From assembly GCA_017744355.1 (NCBI GenBank), contig JAGIBK010000002.1:1-40000 (forward strand): a stretch of DNA of 40,000 nt. Reading direction: 5' to 3'. Below are positions 25,449-33,096 of the stretch, in pieces. This DNA comes from a bacterium. GTDB taxonomy: Bacteria > Cyanobacteriota > Sericytochromatia > S15B-MN24 > UBA4093. The position numbers were made by a program, and so were the translations under genes. The notes beneath the pieces were generated by a model. That model was given only the letters and a program-made list of their open reading frames with translations. It was not told where the DNA came from and made no database searches. How positions within the stretch are numbered: the stretch's first letter is position 1; each line of letters opens with the position of its first letter.

Positions 25449-25801
25449 GTCTGGGCTTCACGAAGTCTTTATATCTCTGACGTTACTCTAGCAGATCCCT
25501 TGCCTGCTGGCATCTCCCTGAGAAGTTAAGAATCCTCAACTTGTTTGAGGATTCTTGATTCTTTAATGAGGTGCTTTTTTTCTAATGGTATTAACGTGAT
25601 TTTTCCGTGAGTCTTCGTTCTTTTGGCTAAATTTTCCGTAAAATAGCTCGATTGACTGTTATAGGCCTACCCCAACGGGAAAAAGGGAAAAGCATACAAG
25701 GCAGCTTTCAGGGCAAGGAGGCCCGCGCCCCGGATCTCGGGGTTCGTCACCCTCCCCTCGCGCGAGGGGAGAAGCATCTCTCCATTACGGAAGGAGCCGA
25801 A
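25449..25801 (+). other. 353-base AT-rich gap before the lipoprotein pair
   Basis: Beyond the flhG terminator (25528-25563), the stretch 25550-25660 is far richer in A and T than its surroundings. It holds two TTTTCCGT direct repeats at 25601-25608 and 25632-25639, 31 bases apart (three helical turns). No clear sigma-70 or sigma-28 pair was found. A perfect 20-base palindrome at 25752-25771 lies in the probable leader, 30 bases before the start codon, and could form a hairpin with the ribosome site downstream. Confidence 0.5.
25528..25563 (+). terminator. flhFG terminator
   Basis: AAGAATCCTCAA (25528-25539) and TTGAGGATTCTT (25545-25556) form a perfect 12-bp stem with a 5-base loop, followed by GATTCTTT. 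It lies 80 bases past the flhG stop. Confidence 0.8.
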
Positions 25802-26842
25802 ATGAAAAAGACTCTCGGAATGATCGCGCTCACCGGTGGCCTGGTGGCCGCTGGCTGCGCCATGCTCCCCACCACCGGCGCCAAGGCCCCTGCGGGCCAG
25901 CCCACGGCCGTGGGCCTCAGCGGTCCTGGCTCGGCTGAGTTCAGTGTCGGTGGCGCTGCCCGTGGCATCCAGGCTCTGCCTGGCGGTGCCAACGGCGCCA
26001 AATACGTCGTCGCTCGCATCTATGCGGCTGACCCCACCAATGGCACTACCTACGCGGCGTCCAAGTCGATCGCCATCGAGTCGGTTGACGGTAACCCCCT
26101 CGTTGCCACCGCGTCGGTCCCGAGCACGGGCATTGTCAGCCTGACCCTGCCCAAGATCCCCGCCGGCAAGCACGTCATCCAGGTGAGTGCCTACAATACG
26201 GTGACTCCCGACATGACTGCCGCCTTCGTCGAGAATCCGGGCGCCAAGAATGAGCTGGTCGCTCAGTCCGAGGCTTTCGTTCAGACGGCGGTCGGTCTGC
26301 CCTACAACGTGACCTTCCCGGTCTATACCATCCTCCGCGCTGCTTCCACCAGCCTCACCATCGAGGCTTCGCCCTCGGCCAACGCCACCACTAGCGCTGG
26401 CATCAAGCTGACGACCGCAGCGCCTGCTACTGGTCTTTACCTGCGTATGGCAAACTGGAACCCCTACGCCAACCTGAGCGCGAGCGAGAGCGTCCGTCTC
26501 GTCATCACGCATCCGAGCACCGGGTTCACCCAGGCGTTCGTTTCGGCTCCTGGGACCGCGAGCTGGACCATTGGTGACATCCGCTCGACCAATGGTTTCT
26601 CGGCTGCGACCAACATCTCGACCTGGAGCTACAGCCCGGATCGCAAGTACCTCTACACCGACATCAACTTCAAGACCTTCAATGCTTCTTACGCGTCGTT
26701 GTATGCCACTGACTCCTACGCGGTGAAGGATCAGGGCAGCTTCTCGCTGTTCCTGCCCGCTGCTTTCGTTCCTACCAATGCTGAGATCGTCCTGCACGAC
26801 CTCGGCCTGGGCGGCTCGCAGAGCGGCACCGGCGGCCTGTAA
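25802..26842 (+). CDS. Lipoprotein of unknown function
   Basis: 346 residues. A signal peptide with a lipobox (VAAGC, lipidated C19) marks it as a lipoprotein. The mature part is Thr/Ser/Ala/Gly-rich and looks all-beta. The first half resembles a carbohydrate- or adhesion-type sandwich (AKYVVARIYAADPTNG, then VSLTLPKIPAGKHVIQVSAY). The second half has TGLYLRMANWNPYANLS and a Gly/Ser end. I do not recognise the family. The start at 25802 has GGAAGGAG 6 bases upstream; readings from 25652 are rejected because they lose the signal peptide. A small lipoprotein gene follows 11 bases later. Confidence 0.78.
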   Translation: MKKTLGMIALTGGLVAAGCAMLPTTGAKAPAGQPTAVGLSGPGSAEFSVGGAARGIQALPGGANGAKYVVARIYAADPTNGTTYAASKSIAIESVDGNPLVATASVPSTGIVSLTLPKIPAGKHVIQVSAYNTVTPDMTAAFVENPGAKNELVAQSEAFVQTAVGLPYNVTFPVYTILRAASTSLTIEASPSANATTSAGIKLTTAAPATGLYLRMANWNPYANLSASESVRLVITHPSTGFTQAFVSAPGTASWTIGDIRSTNGFSAATNISTWSYSPDRKYLYTDINFKTFNASYASLYATDSYAVKDQGSFSLFLPAAFVPTNAEIVLHDLGLGGSQSGTGGL

Positions 26843-26853
26843 GGTTGGTCTCG

Positions 26854-27084
26854 ATGCGACGGCTAATGCTCGTCGTCCTCGCAAGCGGTCTTTTGGCCGC
26901 TTGCGAGGACCTTCCGACCAATCCTAACGTCGGTGCTTCCACGCCGACGAACACGCAATCCAACGGTCAGCAGTCTGATAACAAGGCGACGACCAATGGT
27001 GGTTCGGGTAATGCTGCAGGTGAGGCCGGCAAGGAAGGCGACGTCAAGATTGAGCTCCCCACCTGGGATTTCGAGCCCGTCTAG
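26854..27084 (+). CDS. Small lipoprotein of unknown function
   Basis: 76 residues. The lipobox LLAAC gives lipidation at C17. The mature part is only ~60 residues: an Asn/Thr/Gln/Gly-rich stretch with no predicted fold, ending in KIELPTWDFEPV, which may be a short recognition tail. It starts 11 bases after the larger lipoprotein and is probably cotranscribed; AAGG at 26841-26844 is the ribosome site. Its signal-peptide codons contain a strong hairpin at 26875-26910. Confidence 0.7.
   Translation: MRRLMLVVLASGLLAACEDLPTNPNVGASTPTNTQSNGQQSDNKATTNGGSGNAAGEAGKEGDVKIELPTWDFEPV
26875..26910 (+). repeat. 14-bp hairpin inside the small lipoprotein signal peptide
   Basis: GTCCTCGCAAGCGG (26875-26888), loop TCTTTTGG, and its exact complement (26897-26910). 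It lies 21 bases into the coding region. There is no U tract after it. Confidence 0.85.
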
Positions 27085-27101
27085 CCGGCGCCTCATACCG
27101 T

Positions 27102-27145
27102 CAAGAGGAAGCGCGTCCCGCTTAAGCGGGACGCGCTTCCTCTTG
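27102..27145. terminator. Bidirectional palindrome terminator
   Basis: A perfect 44-base palindrome (two 22-base halves meeting at 27123/27124) between convergent genes. The core is GC-rich with AAGAGGAAG/CTTCCTCTT ends. It probably ends both the lipoprotein transcript and the minus-strand gene at 27167. Confidence 0.85.
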
Positions 27146-27166
27146 CTTCAGGCCGAAAAAGGCAGC

Positions 27167-27712
27167 TCAGTTTCGCTGGTGCTCGAGCGCGTCGACCTTT
27201 CGGTTGTAAGCGTGCGCAGCATCCTTAGCGGCTTCGTAGCCAATGAGTGATGAGTTATTGCGTACCAGGTAGGCGATGCCGATACCTGCAGCAGCGGCCA
27301 GGTCCACGGCTGAGACGGCGAGCCAGGTGCGGGTGAAGACGCCATCCGGCTTCCGTTGATAGTTCGTGACGAAAAGGCCTAGGAACACCGGTGCGAGGGC
27401 CAGGAGGCCGAGCGAGGTTGCCCCCAGGGCAGTTCGAGCGTTTTGCTCGGCTTTCACCTGTTGCAAGAGCGAGGGATCGGCATCGAGATTTGACACTGCT
27501 TCGATGAAGCGATCGCTCGAGATGGGGCGATCGCCCATGCGCAGGGTGAAGTTACCGTTGCCGGTAGGGGTGACGTTGAGGTATTCGACGTCACGGTTCA
27601 CCTTGAGGCTCGGCAGGCCCGAGGCTAGCGCGAAGCCCGGCAGCTGAAGCTGAGCAGTAGTAAGGATGAGGGTGGTCACGAGAAGTTGAGTGCGGGTTCT
27701 GCGTTGGCTCAT
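27167..27712 (-). CDS. Small two-helix membrane protein, paralogous in layout to the protein at 37508
   Basis: 181 residues, family not recognised. A signal peptide (about 8-31, LLVTTLILTTAQLQLPGFALA) precedes an exposed strand-rich region containing FTLRMGDRPIS (about 55-65) and a charged helix (DPSLLQQVKAEQNAR). Two membrane helices follow (about 95-115 and 130-150), then a C-terminal amphipathic helix EAAKDAAHAYNRKVDALEHQ. The same order of elements (RMG strand, charged helix, two helices, EAKxAxxxxNxx helix) appears in the 404-residue protein at 37508. TAGAGAGC precedes the ATG. A weak promoter may overlap its 5' end. Confidence 0.7.
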   Translation of the reverse strand: MSQRRTRTQLLVTTLILTTAQLQLPGFALASGLPSLKVNRDVEYLNVTPTGNGNFTLRMGDRPISSDRFIEAVSNLDADPSLLQQVKAEQNARTALGATSLGLLALAPVFLGLFVTNYQRKPDGVFTRTWLAVSAVDLAAAAGIGIAYLVRNNSSLIGYEAAKDAAHAYNRKVDALEHQRN

Positions 27713-27743
27713 GCTCTCTAAGTACCCTGTTTTACGCGCAATG

Positions 27744-27770
27744 AAAAGGCCCGCAGTAGCTGCGGGCCCT
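27744..27770 (-). terminator. Terminator of the RodZ-like HTH gene
   Basis: On the minus strand GGCCCGCAG, loop CTA, CTGCGGGCC, then TTTTC. It lies 15 bases past the stop of the gene at 27785 and insulates the next minus-strand gene. Confidence 0.85.
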
Positions 27771-27784
27771 TTGATGAGAGTTGT

Positions 27785-28642
27785 TTAGCTCTCCTGGAGC
27801 TTGCGGCGCCGGCTCTGGAGGAAGGCGCGACCGTTACGGACGGTCTGGAGCGAACGGTTCACTTCGTTCTCGAGCTGGGCGAGGACCTGGTCGGCATAGC
27901 GCTCGGCGGCGACGCGTAGCTCCTGGGCTTCACGCTGGGCGTTGGCGATGATCTGCTGGGCCTGCATCTTGGCCTGCTGGATCTCCTGCGCAGTCGGGCT
28001 GATGAAGTCGGGGAGCGGAAGGTTTTCGCGCAGGGAAGGCTCCTTGGCAGTGGGAGCCTCAGCGACCGGCGTGTCGACGATCGGCGCCTGCACGGGGGCT
28101 GCCGGCACTTCTTCGAGCAGCGTGGGAGCCTCGACGATGGTCTCGCGCAGGGCGGGCTCGCGGCTCAGCGACTCGCGCAGCTCGGGATGAAGGGCCATCG
28201 CGGCCTTGCGAAGCGAGCTATCGAAGGCAGGGGCCTCGACGATGGGCGAAGGCGCCACCGCGGGCCGCTTCAGCGACTCTTCGCGCAGGTCGGGCGGCAG
28301 GGTGCGCACGGCGGTCGGGGCGCTCGCGGGCGGCTGGGCGAGAACGTCGCTCTCCGACGTGATCAAGGAACGCAAGCTGGTCGAGACCGAGAGCTTGGGC
28401 GCGGGAGAGCGGCCTGCTTCTTGCTGGTACTGGAGCACCAGGTCGCTGCCGTTGAGCCCGAGGAGCTTGGCGTACTGGCGGATGTAGCCGTGGATGTAGA
28501 CCGGGGCCGGCAGCTTCGCGATGTCGCCTTCCTCGAGCGCCACGAGGTAGGGCAGCTTGATGTAGGTGCGCTGGGCCACCTCTTCGAGGCTGATTCCCTT
28601 GGCTTCGCGGGTCTGACGCAGCATCTGGCTGACGGATGACAT
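27785..28642 (-). CDS. RodZ-type HTH protein with C-terminal coiled coil, no membrane helix
   Basis: 285 residues. Residues 1-72 form the helix-turn-helix seen at the N-terminus of RodZ (LRQTREAKGISLEEVAQRT, then PYLVALEEGD, VYIHGYIRQYAKLLGL), which in RodZ binds MreB. No transmembrane segment follows. Instead, residues about 85-215 are a Pro/Ala/Glu-rich linker with six xLR(E/K/S) motifs (at 90, 119, 144, 155, 165 and 204). Residues 218-285 are a basic-acidic coiled coil with REAQELRVAAERYADQV and VRNGRAFL, a motif I have seen in uncharacterised proteins of several phyla. It is predicted cytoplasmic. Its promoter has a CRP-like site upstream. It is divergent from recN. Role unknown; a cell-shape or scaffold function is an inference from the HTH. 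Confidence 0.75.
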   Translation of the reverse strand: MSSVSQMLRQTREAKGISLEEVAQRTYIKLPYLVALEEGDIAKLPAPVYIHGYIRQYAKLLGLNGSDLVLQYQQEAGRSPAPKLSVSTSLRSLITSESDVLAQPPASAPTAVRTLPPDLREESLKRPAVAPSPIVEAPAFDSSLRKAAMALHPELRESLSREPALRETIVEAPTLLEEVPAAPVQAPIVDTPVAEAPTAKEPSLRENLPLPDFISPTAQEIQQAKMQAQQIIANAQREAQELRVAAERYADQVLAQLENEVNRSLQTVRNGRAFLQSRRRKLQES

Positions 28643-28694
28643 CGGAATGCTGGCTCCTCAATGATCTCGGGCGAACGGTTCCTTGATGGCGTCA

Positions 28695-28723
28695 ATTCTA
28701 GCAGGGAGGCGATCCGCTTCCAA
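28695..28723 (-). promoter_or_regulatory. Sigma-70-type promoter of the RodZ-like HTH gene
   Basis: On the minus strand TTGGAA (plus 28718-28723), a 17-base spacer and TAGAAT (plus 28695-28700), the -10 preceded by TGC. The predicted start is near 28688, 45 bases before the ATG. Confidence 0.75.
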
Positions 28724-28741
28724 GTCCTCACAAGGCTCCAA

Positions 28742-28757
28742 CGTGACTGTCGTCACA
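28742..28757. promoter_or_regulatory. CRP/FNR-family-like binding site
   Basis: CGTGA-CTGTCG-TCACA matches the CRP consensus TGTGA-N6-TCACA at 9 of 10 conserved positions. Its centre (28749.5) lies about 61.5 bases upstream of the predicted start of the minus-strand gene, the classic class I activator position. It is ~121 bases from the predicted recN start. Confidence 0.55.
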
Positions 28758-28855
28758 TGTAAGCATGGAGAAATCATCGTCATGAAGCGCGTTTTACCTC
28801 TTTGTTAAAAATCGTTACGAGCGGATTTCGCGCGGGTTTTCGGGGGAGTAGCGCT

Positions 28856-28864
28856 TGGTACAAT
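28856..28864 (+). promoter_or_regulatory. Extended -10 promoter of recN
   Basis: TGGTACAAT, an extended -10, with a weak TTTTCG 16 bases upstream. The predicted start is near 28871, 24 bases before the recN ATG. Confidence 0.55.
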
Positions 28865-28894
28865 AGGCCTGTCGCCCATGATAGAGGTTGCCCC

Positions 28895-30604
28895 ATGCTG
28901 CAAAGCCTGCGAATCGAGAATTTCATCCTGATCGAAGCCCTGGACCTCCAGTTCCACGAGGGGATCTGCGTGCTCACGGGCGAGACGGGCGCCGGTAAAT
29001 CCATCATCATCGACGCGGTGAGCGCCATCCTGGGCGGCAAGGCAGGGCCTGACACGATCCGGGCAGGGGCCGCGCGCGCGCGCCTCGAAGCGACCTTCAA
29101 GCTGGATCCGGTGGCGGCACCCATTGCCGCCTGGCTCGAAGCAGAGGGGATCGAGCCGGCCATGGCCGACGAGCTCCACATCTCGCGCGACATTACCCCC
29201 AAGGGCAGCCGCTGCCGCATCGAAGGGGTTCCCATCCCGCAGGCGTCCCTCCGGGAGTTGGCCGAGTCCCTGGTGGATATTCTGGGCCAGCACGAGCACA
29301 CCCTCTTGACCCATGCCAGGGAGCACCTGACCCTGCTGGACCGCTTCGGCGGCCCAGAGCTCGAAGCCCTGCGGGCCGAGGTGGGAGCGACCCATCACAA
29401 GCTTCAGGCGATCGCCCGCGAGATCAAGGACCTCGAGGCAGCGGCGGTCGAGCGCGAGCGGCAGCGTGACTTCTGGCAGTACCAGCTCGCCGAGATCGAG
29501 GAGGCCGACCTTCACTCCGAGACCGAAGAAGAGGAGCTCAAGGCCGAGCGCCAGATTCTCGCCAACGCCGAGGACCTTCGCCACGACCTGGTGGGGATTC
29601 ACCAGGCCCTCACCGCGGGGGAGGATGCCCCCAGCCTGGTGGACGGTCTCGGGGACGTGATCGGCCGCCTGCGCTCGGCGGCTTCGGTGGATTCGGAGCT
29701 GAGCGGGACGGTGGACTCCCTGGAGGATGCCCTCTCGGCCTTGCAGGAGGCAAGCCGCGAGGTGCGCCGGCGCTACGAGCGCCTGGAAGCCGATCCTGAG
29801 CGCCTGCAGCAGGTTGAACAGCGCCTCGACACGCTGCGGGACCTGCTGCGCAAGTACGGCCCGACCCTCTCGGAGCTGTGGGCGTATCGCGATCGCATCC
29901 AGCAGGACCTGGAGCTTGCGGACAACGCCGGCGAGCGAATCGCGCGTCTGCACCGCGACCGAGCGGCGCTGGAAGCGAGCCTCGAAAAGCTCGCCAAGTC
30001 CCTCTCCGAGGCTCGGACTGCCGCTGCGGCCCGCATGGAAGCGGGCATGGCCAAGGAGCTCACCGATCTCGGCATGAAGGACGCGCGCTTCAGCGCCGCG
30101 TTCCGTACCCTGAGCGCCATCGGTCCCGAGGGGGCCGAGACGGTCGAGTATCTGCTCGCCCCCAACCCTGGCGAGCCCCTGCGCCCCTTGGCCAAGACCG
30201 CTTCGGGAGGCGAACTCGCGCGCCTGATGCTGGCACTCAAGACGGTGCTGGTGCGCGGGGCGGCGACCCCCACCCTCATCTTCGACGAGGTGGACACGGG
30301 GATCTCGGGACGCGCCGCTCAGGTAGTCGCCCAGAAGATCGCAAGCCTCGGCCACCGCTACCAGATCCTGCTCATCACCCACATGCCGGCCATCGCGGCC
30401 ATCGCCGATTGCCATTGGCATCTGGAGAAGCGCACAGAGGGCGGGCGGACCCGTCTGCACGTAGAGCCCCTGGATGCCGAAGGCCGCGTCGCGGAGCTTG
30501 CGCACCTCGCTTCGGGTGATGCGAGTTCGGGAGCCGCTGTCGATCACGCTCGCGAGCTGCTTTCGAAGGCTCAGGCCTTCAAGCGTCAGGAGGTTGCGCT
30601 GTGA
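28895..30604 (+). CDS. recN: DNA repair protein RecN
   Basis: 569 residues, SMC-like ATPase acting in double-strand break repair. Walker A is GETGAGKS (29-36). The Q-region VDILGQHEHTLL (about 125) begins the first half, followed by a moderate coiled-coil arm (about 160-360). The C-terminal half holds the signature SGGELARLMLALK and Walker B TLIFDEVDTGISG, with ITHMP in the H-loop region. Start 28895 has AGAGG upstream and gives the normal N-terminus (MLQSLRIENFILIE); a longer reading from 28802 is rejected. Its stop overlaps the next gene (GTGA). Confidence 0.96.
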   Translation: MLQSLRIENFILIEALDLQFHEGICVLTGETGAGKSIIIDAVSAILGGKAGPDTIRAGAARARLEATFKLDPVAAPIAAWLEAEGIEPAMADELHISRDITPKGSRCRIEGVPIPQASLRELAESLVDILGQHEHTLLTHAREHLTLLDRFGGPELEALRAEVGATHHKLQAIAREIKDLEAAAVERERQRDFWQYQLAEIEEADLHSETEEEELKAERQILANAEDLRHDLVGIHQALTAGEDAPSLVDGLGDVIGRLRSAASVDSELSGTVDSLEDALSALQEASREVRRRYERLEADPERLQQVEQRLDTLRDLLRKYGPTLSELWAYRDRIQQDLELADNAGERIARLHRDRAALEASLEKLAKSLSEARTAAAARMEAGMAKELTDLGMKDARFSAAFRTLSAIGPEGAETVEYLLAPNPGEPLRPLAKTASGGELARLMLALKTVLVRGAATPTLIFDEVDTGISGRAAQVVAQKIASLGHRYQILLITHMPAIAAIADCHWHLEKRTEGGRTRLHVEPLDAEGRVAELAHLASGDASSGAAVDHARELLSKAQAFKRQEVAL

Positions 30605-31071
30605 GCGAGAGCCGCGTCCGCATCCGGCAGGGCGATCGCGAGCTGGAGCTCGAAGGCGACGCTGCCTTCGTCGAAGCTCAGCTCGAGCGTCTCTTGCCCT
30701 TCACCTTCGGCGCAGGGTCCTCGCTGACCGTTGCGCCCGTCCCCGCCCCTCACCTGGAAGATCACCAGGTTCCTGCGAATTTCGCCGTCAAGAAGAACCT
30801 CTCCTTCGAGGCTTTCCTGGAACTCAAGCAACCATCAAGCGATCGCGATCGCCTCTTGGTCTTGGCCTATTACCAGGAGAAGTACGCGGATCTTCAGGCC
30901 TATCCGATCGCAGACCTCGCGGCGGCCTGGACGCTTGCCTGGCCCGAGTTGCCCTGGGATGAGGCCTGCTGGAAGGAAGCGGTCGAGGGAGGTTTCCTGC
31001 AATGGCAGGAAGATGGCCGTCTGACCCTTAGCTTCGCGGGTGATCAGTACGTCCGGGATGGCCTCGCTTGA
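30601..31071 (+). CDS. Conserved-looking hypothetical protein coupled to recN
   Basis: 156 residues, soluble, not recognised. The N-terminus is a small beta-alpha element (SRVRIRQGDRELELEGD, then FVEAQLERLLPF). After a Pro-rich linker (about 40-60), residues about 65-155 look like a winged-helix or related helical domain (FEAFLELKQPSSDRDRLLVLAYY, ending in DEACWKEAVEGGFLQW and a strand with DGRLTL). Similar two-part layouts occur in uncharacterised archaeal and phage proteins, from memory only. The GTG start overlaps the recN stop, so translation is coupled and a role with RecN is possible but unproven. Confidence 0.72.
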   Translation: MSESRVRIRQGDRELELEGDAAFVEAQLERLLPFTFGAGSSLTVAPVPAPHLEDHQVPANFAVKKNLSFEAFLELKQPSSDRDRLLVLAYYQEKYADLQAYPIADLAAAWTLAWPELPWDEACWKEAVEGGFLQWQEDGRLTLSFAGDQYVRDGLA

Positions 31072-31169
31072 CGGCTTGAGCCGATTTCGATTGGGCGATC
31101 GGCGCTAGCGGCGCTTCGCCCCGCTCCACTACAGTCGGACCAAATGCCAGGAGCAAAGGAGGTCCGTCT

Positions 31170-32054
31170 GTGCACGTGCGCTTCCATCGCGGTGCCCTCT
31201 TCGCCCTCTCCCTCACCTTGATCCTGATCGGCTGCAACCAGGAGCCGCCGAGTGCCCCGCGTCCGAGCCAGGAGAACCTCGGTCCCACCGAGAAGCCCGA
31301 TTTCGTCGCCGCCCCGACCCCCAAGCCCAGCGGCCCGCCGGGTGTGCCGGCGGATTGGCCGACCGTGATGGGCGGTCGCGGCAGCTACACGGTCGACTTC
31401 GACGCGGCGAGCACGAGCCTTGCCGACTGGAAGGATCCGCGCGAGGACGACGGCCACACCTACCCTTGGCTGTATTCCGGTTCCTGGAACCTCATGCCCG
31501 CCATCGCCAGCGCCGCCTCGGGGGCGCTGAGCCTCGCGCCCAGCGGCGGACGTGCCCTCGAACACAATGACATGCGCCCGCAGCCGGCCCTCTCTTTCAG
31601 ACGCTATGCCGGCAATGCCTTCGGCACGACCGACGGGCAACTTCCCGCCCGGTACCGGGTGAGCCTGCAGGTGACGCCGATCGCCTCGCGCGAGGAGTTC
31701 TACCCGCCCGTCGGGGACCAAGGGACGCCCGTTTATTACCTGGACCCCACCCACTACGTGGAGGTCCTCATGAAGGCCAACACCTTCGAGGTCTGGGAGT
31801 GCAACGGGGGCGAGCCCCTCAAGTGGCGCGGCTGGCGCGAGCTCTACGGCGAGCCCGCCTCCCATTCGGCGCGCGTGCCCGTCACCCTCGCCGCCGAGGT
31901 CGACTCCAACACGGGGACCATCCGGGTCTACTACAACGGCCGCTTCCGCCAGGAGGTCAAGAGCGACCTCGTGAAGCCCTACACCCACTACTTCGCCCTG
32001 CGTGGGGCGAGCAACCGGGTGCAGTTCGACAACCTCATGATCCAGAGCAACTAA
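31170..32054 (+). CDS. Lipoprotein with a probable concanavalin-like beta sandwich
   Basis: 294 residues. The signal peptide ends in a lipobox (LILIGC, lipidated C22). A Pro-rich linker (about 25-65) leads to an all-beta domain: YTVDFDAASTSLADW, YRVSLQVTPIAS, HYVEVLMKANTFEVWECNGG and a closing VPVTLAAEVDSNTGTIRVYY with VQFDNLMIQ. This strand order resembles LamG/DUF1080-type sandwiches that bind sugars; no catalytic residues are recognised. The GTG start has a near-perfect AAAGGAGGT 7 bases upstream, suggesting strong translation. A -10-like TACAGT lies at 31130, with no clear -35. Confidence 0.78.
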   Translation: MHVRFHRGALFALSLTLILIGCNQEPPSAPRPSQENLGPTEKPDFVAAPTPKPSGPPGVPADWPTVMGGRGSYTVDFDAASTSLADWKDPREDDGHTYPWLYSGSWNLMPAIASAASGALSLAPSGGRALEHNDMRPQPALSFRRYAGNAFGTTDGQLPARYRVSLQVTPIASREEFYPPVGDQGTPVYYLDPTHYVEVLMKANTFEVWECNGGEPLKWRGWRELYGEPASHSARVPVTLAAEVDSNTGTIRVYYNGRFRQEVKSDLVKPYTHYFALRGASNRVQFDNLMIQSN

Positions 32055-32080
32055 GAGCGCCTGGTATTGTCTAGGTGCTC
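32055..32080. terminator. Short hairpin between convergent genes
   Basis: GAGCGCCT and AGGTGCTC pair (one G-U) around a 10-base loop, filling the 25-base gap between two convergent genes. No U tract. Weak candidate. Confidence 0.35.
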
Positions 32081-33075
32081 TAGCGGCGCATCATGCGGTC
32101 CAGTAGCCGGATGGCGCCCACAAGACCGTTCGAAACGCCTTGGAGCACGAAGAGAAGGCCCTTGAGCGGGAGGTTCAGCAGCCACTCCAGCTTCGCCCCG
32201 GCCTGATCCACGGCGCCGAGCGCCTTCTCCACCCCGTCGCCCGTCTGCTGGAGGCGGGTGGTGAGCTGGCTCTTCACCTTGGAGGACTGCTCGTGCAGGG
32301 CCGAGGTGCGATAGGTGGCCCTGACCTGGTAGAGGCTGCGCTCGAGCTCCTGCCAGAAGTCGCCGCTGCGCGGCTGCGAGAGGCTCTCCTGCACCCGTGG
32401 CAGCGCCGCCTGGAAGGTCTGGAGCATCTGGTCCAGCACCCGCGGGTCGGCCTTGCGGATGGCCGTCTGCAGGAACATGTAGTGGCTGCGCGAGGTCGGG
32501 CTGTCGCCGTACTGGGCGATGATGCCGCAGACGGCGCCGTCCTCGCGCGGCACGAAGTACATGGCGATCGCCACCAGCAGCCGCGTCATGCCGTACATCT
32601 TCTCGTCGGCTTCCATCAGGGCGCGGGGGATGAGGTCCCGGAAGATCAGCTCCATGGACGGATCCACCGGCCGCAGCATGGCGCCGCCATGGGCGACCTC
32701 CTGCATGGGTAGCATGGGGAAGTTGAAGGCCACCCCCACCGGGGATTGACTGAGCTCCTTGCAGAAGCCCGCCTTCCAGACGATGCCCTGGACGTTGAAG
32801 GTCACGACGCGCGATCGCTTCGCCAGCTTCTGGATCATGAGCGCGTCGTTGCCCTCGGCCTCGCGCACGGCCGGGCCAAGGGCGTTGTTGAGCTGGGCGG
32901 TCGTCTTGTTGACGCGCTGGTAAGCGGCCTGGATGTAGGGGTCGCCCGGGGCGAGCTGCATGTCCGCCAGGTCGTGGGGATTGGCGGGCAGCTTGGCGGT
33001 CGGGGGCATCACCGGGCGCGCCGAGTCCGTCTCGGGACGCGGGCGGCGGCGCGGATCGCGTGGCTGGTCGGCCAT
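32080..33075 (-). CDS. Hypothetical protein downstream of ftsX
   Basis: 331 residues, not recognised. A Pro/Arg-rich N-terminus (1-35) precedes a mixed alpha/beta region (about 45-230: RSRVVTFNVQGIVWKAG, RDLIPRALMEADEKMYGMTRLL, FVPREDGAVCGIIAQYGD). A helical region (about 230-300) follows, then a hydrophobic C-terminal segment (WLLNLPLKGLLFVLQGV) ending in basic residues, which may be an amphipathic membrane-binding helix. AGGGGGG lies before its ATG. It begins 21 bases after ftsX in the same unit, so a link to the division complex is possible. Confidence 0.72.
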   Translation of the reverse strand: MADQPRDPRRRPRPETDSARPVMPPTAKLPANPHDLADMQLAPGDPYIQAAYQRVNKTTAQLNNALGPAVREAEGNDALMIQKLAKRSRVVTFNVQGIVWKAGFCKELSQSPVGVAFNFPMLPMQEVAHGGAMLRPVDPSMELIFRDLIPRALMEADEKMYGMTRLLVAIAMYFVPREDGAVCGIIAQYGDSPTSRSHYMFLQTAIRKADPRVLDQMLQTFQAALPRVQESLSQPRSGDFWQELERSLYQVRATYRTSALHEQSSKVKSQLTTRLQQTGDGVEKALGAVDQAGAKLEWLLNLPLKGLLFVLQGVSNGLVGAIRLLDRMMRR

Positions 33076-33096
33076 GGGCTCACCCCCCTTTGCGTG

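Noticed and set aside
25628..25654. TAAATTTT-N11-CTCGATTG as a sigma-28 promoter before the lipoprotein
   Set aside because: Only half of the -10 positions match.
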